NCBI RefSeq assembly: GCF_036038375.1
Contig: NZ_CP107935.1
Location: forward strand, 7,502,001-7,566,000
Direction: 5' to 3'
DNA length: 64,000 nt
Source: Streptomyces sp. NBC_00414
GTDB lineage: Bacteria; Actinomycetota; Actinomycetes; Streptomycetales; Streptomycetaceae
The position numbers and the translations under genes were made by a program. Under the pieces are notes generated by a model. It had not been told where the DNA came from. It searched no databases and saw only the letters and a list, made by a program, of their open reading frames with translations. Shown piece after piece: positions 53,451 through 62,245 of this stretch. Within the stretch, counting starts at the first letter, position 1. Each line of letters begins with the position of its first letter.

Positions 53451-54551
53451 ATGGGTCCTCTCATAGGGAACACGCGGCGCACGCGCCACGTGCCGTACGT
53501 ACGGCACTGCCGCACCGCACTCGTCGCAGCCCTCGCCTCCGCACTCCTCACCCCGGTCGCCGCGGTCTCCGCCAACGCCGCGAGCCCCAGATTCCCGGCC
53601 GGCGCCACGTTCGGCGGGTCCTGGCCGGCGGACGCCGCCAGCCACCGCTTCCTGCCCGCCGACCCGGACGCCCCCACAGACCCCGTCACCTGTCACGCCC
53701 CCCACGCCCCAAGCCTCGCCGCACGCCTGTCGCACGACATCCAGGCGGCGCTGTCGCACAGGAGCGGCACCGTCTCCGTGGCCGTGCGCGACGACCTGGG
53801 CCTGACCTGCGAGCTGGCCGGCGAGCGCCGGTACGACTCCGCGAGCGTCGCCAAGGTGCTGATCATGGAGGGGCTGCTGCGGCGCGCCGAGAAGCTGGGC
53901 CGGCGGCTCACCCGCTGGGAGACGGCGAACGTACGCCCCATGATCGTCAGCTCGGACAACGCGGCCGCCCGGCGCCTGTGGACCGCACAGGGCCACAGCT
54001 ACCTGAACGGTTTCCTCGCCCGGGTCCGTACCCGCGCCACCGTCCTGGGCCCCGGCGGCTACTGGGGCCTCACCCGCACCACGGCCGCCGACCAGATGCG
54101 CCTGCTGGACGTCCTGACGAACACCCGCTCGTTCCTCCGCACCCGCGCCTACGGCCTCAAACTGCTTGCCGAGGTCCGCGCCGACCAGCGCTGGGGCGTC
54201 CCCGCGGGCATGCCGCGCGGCTTCAAGGCCCATGTCAAGAACGGCTGGCTGCCCCGCTCCACCCACGGCTGGCGCGTCCACAGCGTCGGCGCCTTCTCGG
54301 GCGAGGGCCGCACGTACCGGATCGTCGTCCTGACCCACGACAACCCCACGAAGGCGTACGGCGTCCGCACCATCGAACGCATAGCCCAGGTCGTCCACCG
54401 GGGCCTGTACCAGGGGCGCGGTCCGCGCCGCGCCCTCCCCCCGGAGATCCCGCAGACCCCGGAGACGACGGTCAGCGAGGAACCGGACGGCTCGGCTCCG
54501 TACGAGCCGCTGCCGGGGTGGGACGAACCGGAGCCGGGCGCCACACCCTGA
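53451..54551 (+). CDS. Exported class A beta-lactamase-fold serine hydrolase
   Basis: A 366-residue exported protein. The signal peptide is about 1-43 (HCRTALVAALASALLTPVAAVSANA). Class A-like motifs are SxxK at Ser132-Lys135 (DSASVAKVLIM), SDN at 168-170 (VSSDNAAARRLW) and KNG in HVKNGWLPRS in place of KTG. A clear Glu166-type omega-loop motif was not found, so it may be a penicillin-binding-like hydrolase rather than a resistance enzyme. The tail is Pro/Glu-rich. Its last 80 bp overlap the end of the convergent membrane-protein gene. Confidence 0.85.
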   Translation: MGPLIGNTRRTRHVPYVRHCRTALVAALASALLTPVAAVSANAASPRFPAGATFGGSWPADAASHRFLPADPDAPTDPVTCHAPHAPSLAARLSHDIQAALSHRSGTVSVAVRDDLGLTCELAGERRYDSASVAKVLIMEGLLRRAEKLGRRLTRWETANVRPMIVSSDNAAARRLWTAQGHSYLNGFLARVRTRATVLGPGGYWGLTRTTAADQMRLLDVLTNTRSFLRTRAYGLKLLAEVRADQRWGVPAGMPRGFKAHVKNGWLPRSTHGWRVHSVGAFSGEGRTYRIVVLTHDNPTKAYGVRTIERIAQVVHRGLYQGRGPRRALPPEIPQTPETTVSEEPDGSAPYEPLPGWDEPEPGATP

Positions 54552-55326
54552 CCGCCACGGCGTACGCGGCGAGCCCGACGGCCAGCCCGGCCCCCGCCCC
54601 GAAACACACCGTGGGGATCAGCTCCCAGGGCTTGGCCCGCGACCCCCAGTACTCCCACCACCGGGTCGCCCGCTGGACGGCCGCCACCGTCGCGCAGCCG
54701 CCGATCAGAGCCCCCGCGAGCCAGCGGTCGCGCACCGACAGGACGGGCACCCCCGCCGGCTCGGCGTCGTGCTGCCGCCGCAGGGCCACCACCAGGAACG
54801 ACACGATCACCACGGCCGCGAGCGCCGAACCGCCGTACTGCAGATACCAGTACAGGGGAGAGCCCGCGATCTCCCGCCCCAGGACGGGCAGGATCCGCAT
54901 GCCCCACCGGTCGAGATGCGTGAACGCGTCCCACACGACGTGGGTGAGCGAGCCGACCACCGCGGACACGTACCACCACAGGGCGAGCGAGGCCTGCGGG
55001 CGGGCGCGCGGCGTACCGCAGCGAAGGAGGGCGCCGATGCTCCCCTGCCGGCCCCGGGGCAGCAGTGCCACCAGTGGTTCCCGCAGTACCAGCCAGGCGC
55101 CCACGAGCGCCCAGGCGACCAGGACGTCGAAGGTGAACACCCCGGTGAAGGAGTGCGTGAAGTCGCCGAACTCCATTGCCTCCGGCAGCACACTCGCCAC
55201 GTAGTAGGTCATGTCGGGTGCGAACGAACCGGCCACGAGCACGGCAGGGACCAGTCGGCCCCGTCCGGACCCGTCGGCGCGCACCCCCGGCAGGACGGCC
55301 GCGGCATGGCTGAGAGTGAACGGCAA
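54472..55326 (-). CDS. DUF4184-family membrane protein
   Basis: A 284-residue protein with about six membrane helices. The family's LPFTLSHAAAVLPG start is present, followed by VAGSFAPDMTYYV, GDFTHSFTGVFTFDVLVAW and SLTHVVWDAFTHLDRWGM, with His/Asp residues that could bind metal. I chose TTG 55326 because GGGGAG lies five bases upstream and the family N-terminus begins there; no ATG fits. It overlaps the end of the beta-lactamase-like gene by 80 bp. Function unknown; sometimes annotated as a hydrolase. Confidence 0.85.
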   Translation of the reverse strand: MPFTLSHAAAVLPGVRADGSGRGRLVPAVLVAGSFAPDMTYYVASVLPEAMEFGDFTHSFTGVFTFDVLVAWALVGAWLVLREPLVALLPRGRQGSIGALLRCGTPRARPQASLALWWYVSAVVGSLTHVVWDAFTHLDRWGMRILPVLGREIAGSPLYWYLQYGGSALAAVVIVSFLVVALRRQHDAEPAGVPVLSVRDRWLAGALIGGCATVAAVQRATRWWEYWGSRAKPWELIPTVCFGAGAGLAVGLAAYAVAVRVWRPAPVRPTPAAARTEPSRPVPR

Positions 55327-55692
55327 CTGGGCTCCCCGCGAACGACGTTGACCGGATCCGACCGATCCGGTGGCACTCTGGACGGATCTGACGGCTCTGA
55401 CGGATCTGTCGGTCTCCGGGACGGTCCTGGCCGTCCCTTGATCGATGACATCCAGTATGAGGGAACGGTTCCCGGCGATCCCGCATCCTCCACAGAGGTG
55501 CGGGGTAGGCGCGCGGGGGCCGGACAAACGGGATATGGCCAACCGGTGAAGACCGGGCGCGAACAGGTGTCTGCGCGGCAGAAGTTGTCGTAGGGTCGCC
55601 TGGGTCGCCGTATGGGGGGCATACGGCCGCACGACCGGACAGCAGGGGAACGCGCGAAGTACGGACGGACGTCCACGGGAGGGGTTCACGCA
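55327..55692. promoter_or_regulatory. Divergent promoter gap with 9-bp repeats
   Basis: This 366-bp region separates the divergent DUF4184 and transglycosylase genes. It contains a triple 9-bp unit, GACGGATCT GACGGCTCT GACGGATCT (55381-55407), next to a GGATCCGACCGATCCGG palindrome, and farther on a GTATGGGGGGCATAC palindrome (about 55609-55623). I looked for the c-di-AMP riboswitch that precedes some Streptomyces wall-hydrolase genes and could not recognise it. Confidence 0.5.
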
Positions 55693-57393
55693 ATGGCGGC
55701 GCAATTCGGCAGGCGGGTCGTCAAGGGGGCGGCAACCACGGCCGTGGCCGCTCTCGCGGTCGCGGCTCTGTCCGCATCCCAGGCCCCGGGCGTGACGGAC
55801 ACCTCGAAGGGCCGGCAGAACACCAACTCACAGCCCTCGCCCGATGTGAACGCCGACGACAGCGCGACCGGCAACTCGCCCTACTACACGGACCTTCCGC
55901 CGCTCAACAGCCCGACGCCGTCACCCAGCGCGAGCAGTGACACCCCCGGTGCCGCGGGTGACGCCGAAGCGGGCATACCCGCGACCGTCCTCGACGCCTA
56001 CAAGAAGGCCGAGACGTCGCTGGCCGGGTCCAAGCCCGGGTGCAACCTCCCCTGGCAACTCCTCGCGGCCATCGGCAAGGTCGAGTCCGGCCAGGCCCGC
56101 GGCGGCAACGTGGACGCGAACGGCACCACGATCACCCCGATCCTCGGCCCCGTCCTGAACGGCGTCGGCTTCGCGCGGATCACCGACACCGACGGCGGCG
56201 CGTACGACGGGGACACCACCCACGACCGCGCGGTGGGCCCCATGCAGTTCATCCCCTCCACATGGGAATGGTCGGGCCGCGACGGCAACGGCGACGGCAA
56301 GAAGGACCCCAACAACATCTACGACGCGGCCCTCGCGGCCGGCCACTACCTGTGCCGGTTCAACTGGGACCTGTCCGACAGCGCCGACCTCAGGCGCGCC
56401 ATCCTCAGCTACAACAACTCGACGGACTATCTGAACACCGTCCTGTCGTGGCTGGAGTACTACCGCAAGGGCACCCACGAGGTCCCGGACGGCACGGGCT
56501 CGCTGCCCTCCAACCGCAGCGACAACGGCACCGGCGGCGCGAGCCCCGGTCCGACGTCGCCGGCCTCGACACCGCCCCGCGGCCAGAACCCGGGCGGCGG
56601 CACCACGAGCCCGAAGCCGAAGCCGCCCACCACGACCCCGCCGGTCACGACGCCGCCCGCCACGACTCCGCCTCCCACGACGCCCCCGGCGCAGACGCCC
56701 ACCGAGACGGTGGACCACCTGGAGGACGCGGGCACCGGGAAGCTCACCGCGACCGCGGGCGACACCTTCGCCGAGAAGATATCCGCCCGTACCGAGACCA
56801 AGGCCGGCAAGGCCGTCGCGAAGGTCCGGGTCCGGTTCACCATCACCGGCGACACCGACACGGTCTTCACCGGAGGCGAGAGCGTCGCGACCGTCGTCAC
56901 CAACGCCTCCGGCGTGGCGACCGCGCCCGCGCTGAAGGCGGGCGAGAAGACCGGCGCCCTCAAGGTGCGCGCCACCGTCGTCGGCCGCACCCTCTCCGGC
57001 CTCGACTACACGGCGACGGTCACCGCCCGCCAGGCCGACGCCCTCGCCCGCACCGCCGACACCGCGCTGACCTGCGTCCCGGGCGGCGAGTTCGCCGACC
57101 AGGTCGAGGTGAAGGCCACGTACAAGGGCGCCGTCGCGGACGGTGTGGCCGCGACCGCCACGCTCATCAAGGCGGCGGACGACGCGACCGAGAACGACAA
57201 GGGCCCGTACTTCAAGGACGCGGACGACAAGGCGGTACGCACGCTCGCGGGCCTCAAGACGGGCGCGGACGGCCTGTTGAAGCTGCCGAAGCTGTACGCG
57301 GACGACACGGCCGGCACGTACCTGCTGCGGATCACCACGACCGGCGGCGCGACCCTGACCGTCGAGCTGAAGGTGGCGGCGGCGGCCTCCTAG
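55693..57393 (+). CDS. Exported lytic transglycosylase with Pro/Thr linker and Ig-like domain
   Basis: A 566-residue cell-wall enzyme. The N-terminus is a signal peptide or anchor (VVKGAATTAVAALAVAALSA). Residues ~95-265 form a transglycosylase SLT/MltB-like domain: LPWQLLAAIGKVESGQARGG with catalytic Glu131, GVGFARITDTDGG, GPMQFIPSTWEWSGRDGNGDGKKDPNNIYDAALAAGHYLC and AILSYNNSTDYLNTVLSWLEYY. Then comes a Pro/Thr-rich linker (~300-350) of TTPPVTTPP-type repeats, and a C-terminal Ig-like wall-exposed region. It would cleave peptidoglycan between MurNAc and GlcNAc. ATG 55693 follows GGGAGGGG. Confidence 0.92.
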   Translation: MAAQFGRRVVKGAATTAVAALAVAALSASQAPGVTDTSKGRQNTNSQPSPDVNADDSATGNSPYYTDLPPLNSPTPSPSASSDTPGAAGDAEAGIPATVLDAYKKAETSLAGSKPGCNLPWQLLAAIGKVESGQARGGNVDANGTTITPILGPVLNGVGFARITDTDGGAYDGDTTHDRAVGPMQFIPSTWEWSGRDGNGDGKKDPNNIYDAALAAGHYLCRFNWDLSDSADLRRAILSYNNSTDYLNTVLSWLEYYRKGTHEVPDGTGSLPSNRSDNGTGGASPGPTSPASTPPRGQNPGGGTTSPKPKPPTTTPPVTTPPATTPPPTTPPAQTPTETVDHLEDAGTGKLTATAGDTFAEKISARTETKAGKAVAKVRVRFTITGDTDTVFTGGESVATVVTNASGVATAPALKAGEKTGALKVRATVVGRTLSGLDYTATVTARQADALARTADTALTCVPGGEFADQVEVKATYKGAVADGVAATATLIKAADDATENDKGPYFKDADDKAVRTLAGLKTGADGLLKLPKLYADDTAGTYLLRITTTGGATLTVELKVAAAAS

Positions 57394-57418
57394 CGCCCCG
57401 GACAGAACCCCGGACAAA

Positions 57419-57460
57419 CCAGCGGCGCCCCCTCACCTTTCGGCGAGGGGGCGCCGCTGG
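57419..57460 (+). terminator. 16-bp hairpin after the transglycosylase gene
   Basis: CCAGCGGCGCCCCCTC (57419-57434) pairs exactly with GAGGGGGCGCCGCTGG (57445-57460) around a 10-base loop, 25 bp after the stop. It is followed by TTGTGTG, a partial T-run. This is a convincing terminator. Confidence 0.9.
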
Positions 57461-57583
57461 TTGTGTGCGCAACGTGTTCTCATCTCGCCCGCCCGTTGCT
57501 ACGGTGCCCGATCTGACGATGTATCAGCTCCACGTGTCGGTTCCGCTCCATGTACTCGGTTCCGCCTGTGCCGGGAGGCCCGC

Positions 57584-57718
57584 ATGCGCGCCCTGATCGC
57601 CGCCGCGACCGGTCTCGCCCTCGCGTTCGCACTGGTCCTGCTCATCACGGTCATGGGGTCACCGGCGGGCGAGACGTCACCGAAACCGCTGCTCACCACC
57701 GTCCCCAGCCACCCGTGA
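57584..57718 (+). CDS. 44-residue single-span membrane peptide
   Basis: MRALIAAATGLALAFALVLLITVMG forms one hydrophobic span, followed by a short Pro/Thr tail ending VPSHP. The ATG has GGGAGG at good spacing and the gene lies 34 bp before the DUF3068 gene, so the two are probably co-expressed. It resembles the short Streptomyces SPW_0924-type family as I recall it. Function unknown. Confidence 0.68.
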   Translation: MRALIAAATGLALAFALVLLITVMGSPAGETSPKPLLTTVPSHP

Positions 57719-57752
57719 CGCACCCCCACAACGCACCGGGAGGGCCGCCGAG

Positions 57753-58745
57753 ATGCGCCGCAAGGCCAGCCTGATCCTGCTCGCCCTCGCCGTGTTCTTC
57801 GCGGCGCTGTCCCCACTGCTGCGCTGGTACGCCTTCCCGCGCGTGGCCAAGGTCCCCGCGAACCAGTACCAGGACATGGTCCTGGAGGCGAAGGACGCGA
57901 CCCTCCTCGACTACGGCACGATGACCGCCGAGAAGGTCGACAAGGTCACCGTCGTCCAGACCCTCAAGGGCAACGTCGAGGCCTCCGAGAAGATCGAGAG
58001 GAGCGCGAACCGCGACGTGGTGGTCTGGGACGGCCTCTCCTACGTCCAGGGCCCCGACGGGAAGATGGTCTCCCGGATCCCCGAGCGGTACATCTTCGAC
58101 GCGCACACCCAGGAACCCGTCCACGCCACCGGGGAGAGCGTCGACGGCGACCCCGTCAGGCGCGAGGGCATCGAGTTCAAGTGGCCCTTCCTCACGGAGA
58201 AGAGGGACTACGAGTACTTCGACGCGCAGGCCCGGATCACCGAGCCCATCCACTACAAGGGCACCCAGGACTTCCGGGGCGTCGAGGTCTACTACTTCGA
58301 GCAGACCATCCCCTGGACCAAGGTGCCCTTCCCGAAGATCATGCCCGTCGAAGGCATCACCGCGGAGTCGGTCGCGAAGACGGGCACGACCCGCTGGTAC
58401 ACCACGGTCCGCAAGTTCTGGGTCGAACCCGTCACCGGCGCACCCGTCTACGGGGAGGAGATCCACCGGGAGGAGCTGCGCGGCGGCACCCTCCTCGGCG
58501 ACCGCGACAAGGTGACCGCCTTCGCCGGACACGTGAAGATGCGCGAGGACTACATCCGCTCGACCGTCGACCTGGTCAAGTCCCAGCGGCTCCTCGTCGC
58601 GCTGATGTCCTCGTACCTGCCCTGGGGCTTCCTCGTCCTGGGGGTCGGACTCCTGGCGCTCTCCCTGTATCTGGAGGCCCGCGGCCGCCGCCCCGGCGAC
58701 CCGTCGCCGACGGAGACCCGGGAGCCCGAACCCCTGAGCGCCTGA
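57753..58745 (+). CDS. DUF3068-family (PorA-like) envelope protein
   Basis: A 330-residue protein with an N-terminal hydrophobic helix (ASLILLALAVFFAALSPLL), a large extracytoplasmic domain with paired aromatic-rich strands (DVVVWDGLSYVQGPDG, FKWPFLTEKRDYEYFDAQ, YKGTQDFRGVEVYYFEQTIPW), and a second membrane helix near the end (YLPWGFLVLGVGLLALSLYLE). This is the DUF3068 family; corynebacterial relatives are called porins, but that role is unproven here. It ends seven bases from the convergent hrpB stop. Confidence 0.9.
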   Translation: MRRKASLILLALAVFFAALSPLLRWYAFPRVAKVPANQYQDMVLEAKDATLLDYGTMTAEKVDKVTVVQTLKGNVEASEKIERSANRDVVVWDGLSYVQGPDGKMVSRIPERYIFDAHTQEPVHATGESVDGDPVRREGIEFKWPFLTEKRDYEYFDAQARITEPIHYKGTQDFRGVEVYYFEQTIPWTKVPFPKIMPVEGITAESVAKTGTTRWYTTVRKFWVEPVTGAPVYGEEIHREELRGGTLLGDRDKVTAFAGHVKMREDYIRSTVDLVKSQRLLVALMSSYLPWGFLVLGVGLLALSLYLEARGRRPGDPSPTETREPEPLSA

Positions 58746-58752
58746 AGCGGGT

Positions 58753-61323
58753 TCAGCGCCGCAGACGCGCGTTCGTGTGCCGGGTCGGCCGCGCGCCCGC
58801 CGGGTCCTCGGGCCAGGGGTGCTTCGGATACCGCCCGCGCAACTCCGCCCGTACGCCCCGGTAGCCGTCCTTCCAGAAGGAGGCGAGGTCCGCGGTGACG
58901 GCGGCCGGGCGCCCCGCGGGCGACAGCAGATGCACCAGTACGGGCACTCCCGCGACCGTCGGCGACTCCTGCGCCCCGAACATCTCCTGCAGCTTCACCG
59001 CGAGCACCGGCCGCTCGGGATCCGCGTAGTCGATCCGGATCCTGGACCCGCTCGGCACCTCGAACCGCTCCGGTGCCAGCTCGTCGAACCGGCCCGCCTC
59101 CCCGGACGCCCACGGCAGCAGCCGGCCCAGCGCCTGCCCGGCGTCGATGCGTGCCAGATCGGCCCGCCGTCGCGCCCGGCCCAGCTCCGGTTCGAGCCAC
59201 TCGTCCACGCGCGCGTGGAGCGCGTCGTCCGACACGTCGGGCCAGGGGGCTCCGACCTGGTGGTGCAGGAACCCGAGCCGCTGCCGCAGCACCTCGGCGT
59301 CCCGGGACCACCGCAACAGCCCGAACCCCTCCTCGGCCAGCCCTTCGACCAACGCCTCCCGTACGAGTCCACGGTCGGCGTCGCGCAACGGCCGCACCGC
59401 CAGCTCCACGGCCCCCAGCCGCCGGACCCGGCGCGCGACGACGTCCCCGCCGTCCCAGCGCACCTCGTCGCCCTCCGCGTACAGGGCTCCGGCCGCCTCG
59501 CGCGCGACCTCCTCGTCGATCACGGCCCCGAGCCGCACGCGTGCGTGCCCCGCGCCCAGCGGCCGGTCGGCGACCGCGACGGCGATCCAGGAGGCGTCCC
59601 GCAGCGCACTGCCCTCACCGGGCTCGGCCCGGGTCCCGGACACCATGAGAAACGACCCCCCTTGCTTCCGGGCAACCCGCTCAGGAAACGCAAGAGCGGC
59701 AACCAGCCCGGCAGCATGATCGTCCCCACCCCCCGCCCCGCCAGGGACGCGGGGAACTGCGCGCCCGGCCACGACCGATCCGCGGCCGTCGAGCGACCCG
59801 TCCGAGGCGGGCCGGCCGTCAGGCCGAACCGCGGACCGCAGCCGCCGAACCTCCGTCCGCCACCGCCCGGCATAGGCGTCACCCCCACGGCGGGCGGCCC
59901 GCAGACACGCGGCGAGGTCGTCGCCGTACTCACGCGGCGGCTCGTCGCTCAGCAGGGCGACCACCTCCGCGGCCCGCTCGGCCCCGAGGACCGCCCCCGC
60001 GTCCAGCAGCGCCCGCCCCAGCCGAGGATGCAGCCCGAGCCGGGACATCCGTACACCCCGATCGGTCGGACGTCCGTCGGCGCCCACCGCGCGGACGGCC
60101 TCCAGAACACCCCGGGCCGCCGCCATGGCCCCCGCCGGCGGCGGGTCCAGAAGAGACAGCCCCGAGGCGTCGGGATCGCCCCAGCAGGCCGCCTGGAGGG
60201 AGAACGCCGTGAGGTCGGCCACCTTGATCTCCGGCGCCGGGAAACGCGGCAGACGCCCGTCCTCCGCCTCCGCCCAGCACCGGTACACCGCCCCCGGAGC
60301 CTCGCGTCCCGCCCGCCCGGCCCGCTGCCTCCCGGCGGCCTGCGAGGCCCGTACGGTCGTCAGCGCGCTCAGGCCCCGCGCGTGGTCCACCCTCGGCTCG
60401 CGCGCCAGCCCGGAGTCCACGACCACCCGCACCCCCGGAACCGTCAGCGACGACTCGGCCACCGACGTGGCGAGGACCACCCGGCGCCGCGCACCGCCGG
60501 ACAGCACCGCGTCCTGCACGGCGGTCGGCGCCCGCCCATGCACCTGGAGCACCTCGACGCCGCCGAGCCCGCCGAGCTGTCCGGCGACCCGCGCGATCTC
60601 CCCGACCCCGGGGAGGAAGCACAGGACATCCCCTTCGCGTTCGGAGAGCGCCCGCCGCACCACCGACGCCACATGTGTCAGCAACACCGGATCCACCCGC
60701 ATCCCATGGGGCGGCCGCACAGGGCGCACGGGTGGCACCCACACCACCTCGACCGGGTGGGAGACGCCAGCCGCCTCGACCACCGGAACACCGCCGAAAA
60801 GCTGTGCCCAGCCCTCGGCGTCGGTCGTCGCCGAAGCGGCCACGAGCCGCAGCTCGGGGCGCAGGGCGGCCCGGACGTCCAGCAGGAACGCCGCCGCCGT
60901 GTCCGCGTCCAGATGCCGCTCGTGGCATTCGTCGAGCACGACCACGTCGACGCCCGCCAGTTCCGGGTCCCGCTGCAGCCGTTGCAGCAGCACCCCGGTC
61001 GTGACAACCTCCACGCGCGCGCGTGGCCCGACCACCCGCTCCCCGCGCACGGTGAACCCGACGCTCTCCCCGACCTTCTCGCCGAGCAGCCACGCCATCC
61101 GCCGCGCGGCGGCCCGAGCCGCGATCCGCCGCGGCTCGGCCACCACGACACGGCGGGCGGGCCCCTCGCCGACCAGGCCGGCCAGCACCAGCGGCACGAG
61201 GGTCGTCTTGCCCGTGCCGGGCGGCGCGACGAGCACCGCCGCGCCGTGGGCCTCCAGGGCGTCGCCCAGACCGGGCAGCGCACCGCGGACGGGCAGCAGG
61301 TCGAGGGCGTCGTAACGGATCAC
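58753..61323 (-). CDS. hrpB: DExH-box ATP-dependent helicase HrpB
   Basis: An 856-residue RNA-helicase-like ATPase. Walker A is APPGTGKTTL (~33-42), DExH is VVLDECHERH, and the later motifs include LVAASATTDAEG, DVLCFLPGVGEI, VLATSVAESSLTVPGV and AGRQRAGRAGREAPG. The HrpB C-terminal region ends VHLLSPAGRPAAVTADLASFWKDGY and YPKHPWPEDPAGARPTRHT. Near residues 510-530 the frame passes through a copy of the dispersed element (59743-59762), adding VAGRAVPRVPGGAGG-like residues between the winged-helix region and DHAAGLVAALAFPERVA. GTG 61323 is the start. Its cellular role in actinobacteria is unclear. Confidence 0.95.
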   Translation of the reverse strand: MIRYDALDLLPVRGALPGLGDALEAHGAAVLVAPPGTGKTTLVPLVLAGLVGEGPARRVVVAEPRRIAARAAARRMAWLLGEKVGESVGFTVRGERVVGPRARVEVVTTGVLLQRLQRDPELAGVDVVVLDECHERHLDADTAAAFLLDVRAALRPELRLVAASATTDAEGWAQLFGGVPVVEAAGVSHPVEVVWVPPVRPVRPPHGMRVDPVLLTHVASVVRRALSEREGDVLCFLPGVGEIARVAGQLGGLGGVEVLQVHGRAPTAVQDAVLSGGARRRVVLATSVAESSLTVPGVRVVVDSGLAREPRVDHARGLSALTTVRASQAAGRQRAGRAGREAPGAVYRCWAEAEDGRLPRFPAPEIKVADLTAFSLQAACWGDPDASGLSLLDPPPAGAMAAARGVLEAVRAVGADGRPTDRGVRMSRLGLHPRLGRALLDAGAVLGAERAAEVVALLSDEPPREYGDDLAACLRAARRGGDAYAGRWRTEVRRLRSAVRPDGRPASDGSLDGRGSVVAGRAVPRVPGGAGGGDDHAAGLVAALAFPERVARKQGGSFLMVSGTRAEPGEGSALRDASWIAVAVADRPLGAGHARVRLGAVIDEEVAREAAGALYAEGDEVRWDGGDVVARRVRRLGAVELAVRPLRDADRGLVREALVEGLAEEGFGLLRWSRDAEVLRQRLGFLHHQVGAPWPDVSDDALHARVDEWLEPELGRARRRADLARIDAGQALGRLLPWASGEAGRFDELAPERFEVPSGSRIRIDYADPERPVLAVKLQEMFGAQESPTVAGVPVLVHLLSPAGRPAAVTADLASFWKDGYRGVRAELRGRYPKHPWPEDPAGARPTRHTNARLRR
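59743..59762. repeat. GTTCCCCGCGCCCCT element inserted in frame in hrpB
   Basis: On the hrpB strand the sequence is GCGCAGTTCCCCGCGTCCCT, a one-mismatch copy with its usual GTGGCCGG-type left flank. It is translated as GRAVPRVPG. The frame stays open on both sides, so the gene tolerates the insertion. Confidence 0.88.
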
Positions 61324-61362
61324 ACGATCACATGCTCGGTACGGATCACACGCTCAGTCTCT

Positions 61363-61383
61363 CCCCCGGCCTCCGGCCGGGGG
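61363..61383 (-). terminator. Hairpin behind the methyltransferase gene
   Basis: CCCCCGGCC (61363-61371) and GGCCGGGGG (61375-61383) form a 9-bp GC stem with a three-base loop. It sits 10 bp beyond the methyltransferase stop and about 40 bp before the hrpB start, so it may reduce read-through into hrpB. Confidence 0.6.
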
Positions 61384-61393
61384 TGCCAACCGT

Positions 61394-62245
61394 CTAGCTT
61401 CGCTCGCACACGAAGATCGCCGTGCCCGGGATCAGGTTGCCCCGCAGCGGGGACCAGCCGCCCCATTCCTGGGTGTTCCAGGCGGGCCACTGGGGCTCGA
61501 CCACGTCGACCAGCCGGAAACCGCCCGCCACCACGTCCCGGACGCGGTCGCCTACCGTCCTGTGGTGCTCGACGTACACCGCGTTCCCGTCCTCGTCCTG
61601 CTCCACGTACGGCGTGCGGTCGAAGTAGGAGGAGGCCACGGTCAGCCCGTCGGGTCCCGGCTCGTCGGGGAAGGCCCAGCGGACCGGATGCGTGACGGAG
61701 AAGACGAACCGGCCGCCCGGCCGCAGCACCCGGCGTACCTCCCGCAGGACCCGCACGGGCTCGGCGACGAAGGGCAGCGCCCCGTACGCGGAGCACGCGA
61801 GGTCGAAGGAGCCGTCCGCGAAGGGCAGCGCCGTGGCGTCCGCCTCCACGAGCCGGACACTGTCGGCGCCGATCCGCAGCGCGTGCTGCAGCTGCCGGTG
61901 CGAGAGGTCCAGGGCGACCGGACGGGCACCCTGGGCGGCCAGCCAGCGAGAGCACTGGGCGGCCCCCGCACCGATCTCCAGGACGTCCTTCCCCTTCAGC
62001 TCCTCCATCGGGCCGAGCAGCTCGGCCTCGATCTCGTCGAGGCCCTCCGGGCACCACACGAAACGGTCGTCGCCGAGGAACGTGCCGTGCTCGACCTGGT
62101 AGTCGTCCGCGTTCCGGTCCCACCAGCCGCGATTGGCACGGGAACTCTCGGAGCCCCCGGCAGCCCGGCGGGTCGCCTCGGGCTCGGTCGCCTCTGTCGC
62201 CCCGGGCTCGGACGGTTCGGACCGGGACGGTTCGCGCTCTTGGAT
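61394..62245 (-). CDS. SAM-dependent class I methyltransferase with no canonical start codon
   Basis: About 283 residues if started at ATC 62245. The methyltransferase core is clear: DVLEIGAGAAQCSRWLAAQGARPVALDLS (SAM motif I), VRLVEADATALPFADGSFDLACSAYGALPFV, and VLRPGGRFVFSVTHPVRWAFP. The conserved N-terminal segment RANRGWWDRNADDYQVEHGTFLGDDRFVWCPEGLDE is fully in frame upstream of the first canonical start (GTG 62059), so a GTG start would remove it. Between the in-frame upstream TGA (62275-62273) and GTG 62059 there is no ATG, GTG, TTG or CTG. ATC 62245 has GGGAG six bases upstream. Target unknown. Confidence 0.82.
   Translation of the reverse strand: MQEREPSRSEPSEPGATEATEPEATRRAAGGSESSRANRGWWDRNADDYQVEHGTFLGDDRFVWCPEGLDEIEAELLGPMEELKGKDVLEIGAGAAQCSRWLAAQGARPVALDLSHRQLQHALRIGADSVRLVEADATALPFADGSFDLACSAYGALPFVAEPVRVLREVRRVLRPGGRFVFSVTHPVRWAFPDEPGPDGLTVASSYFDRTPYVEQDEDGNAVYVEHHRTVGDRVRDVVAGGFRLVDVVEPQWPAWNTQEWGGWSPLRGNLIPGTAIFVCERS

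Noticed and set aside
55440..55692. c-di-AMP (ydaO-type) riboswitch before the lytic transglycosylase
   Set aside because: Context is right for one, but the conserved sequence blocks could not be found by eye.
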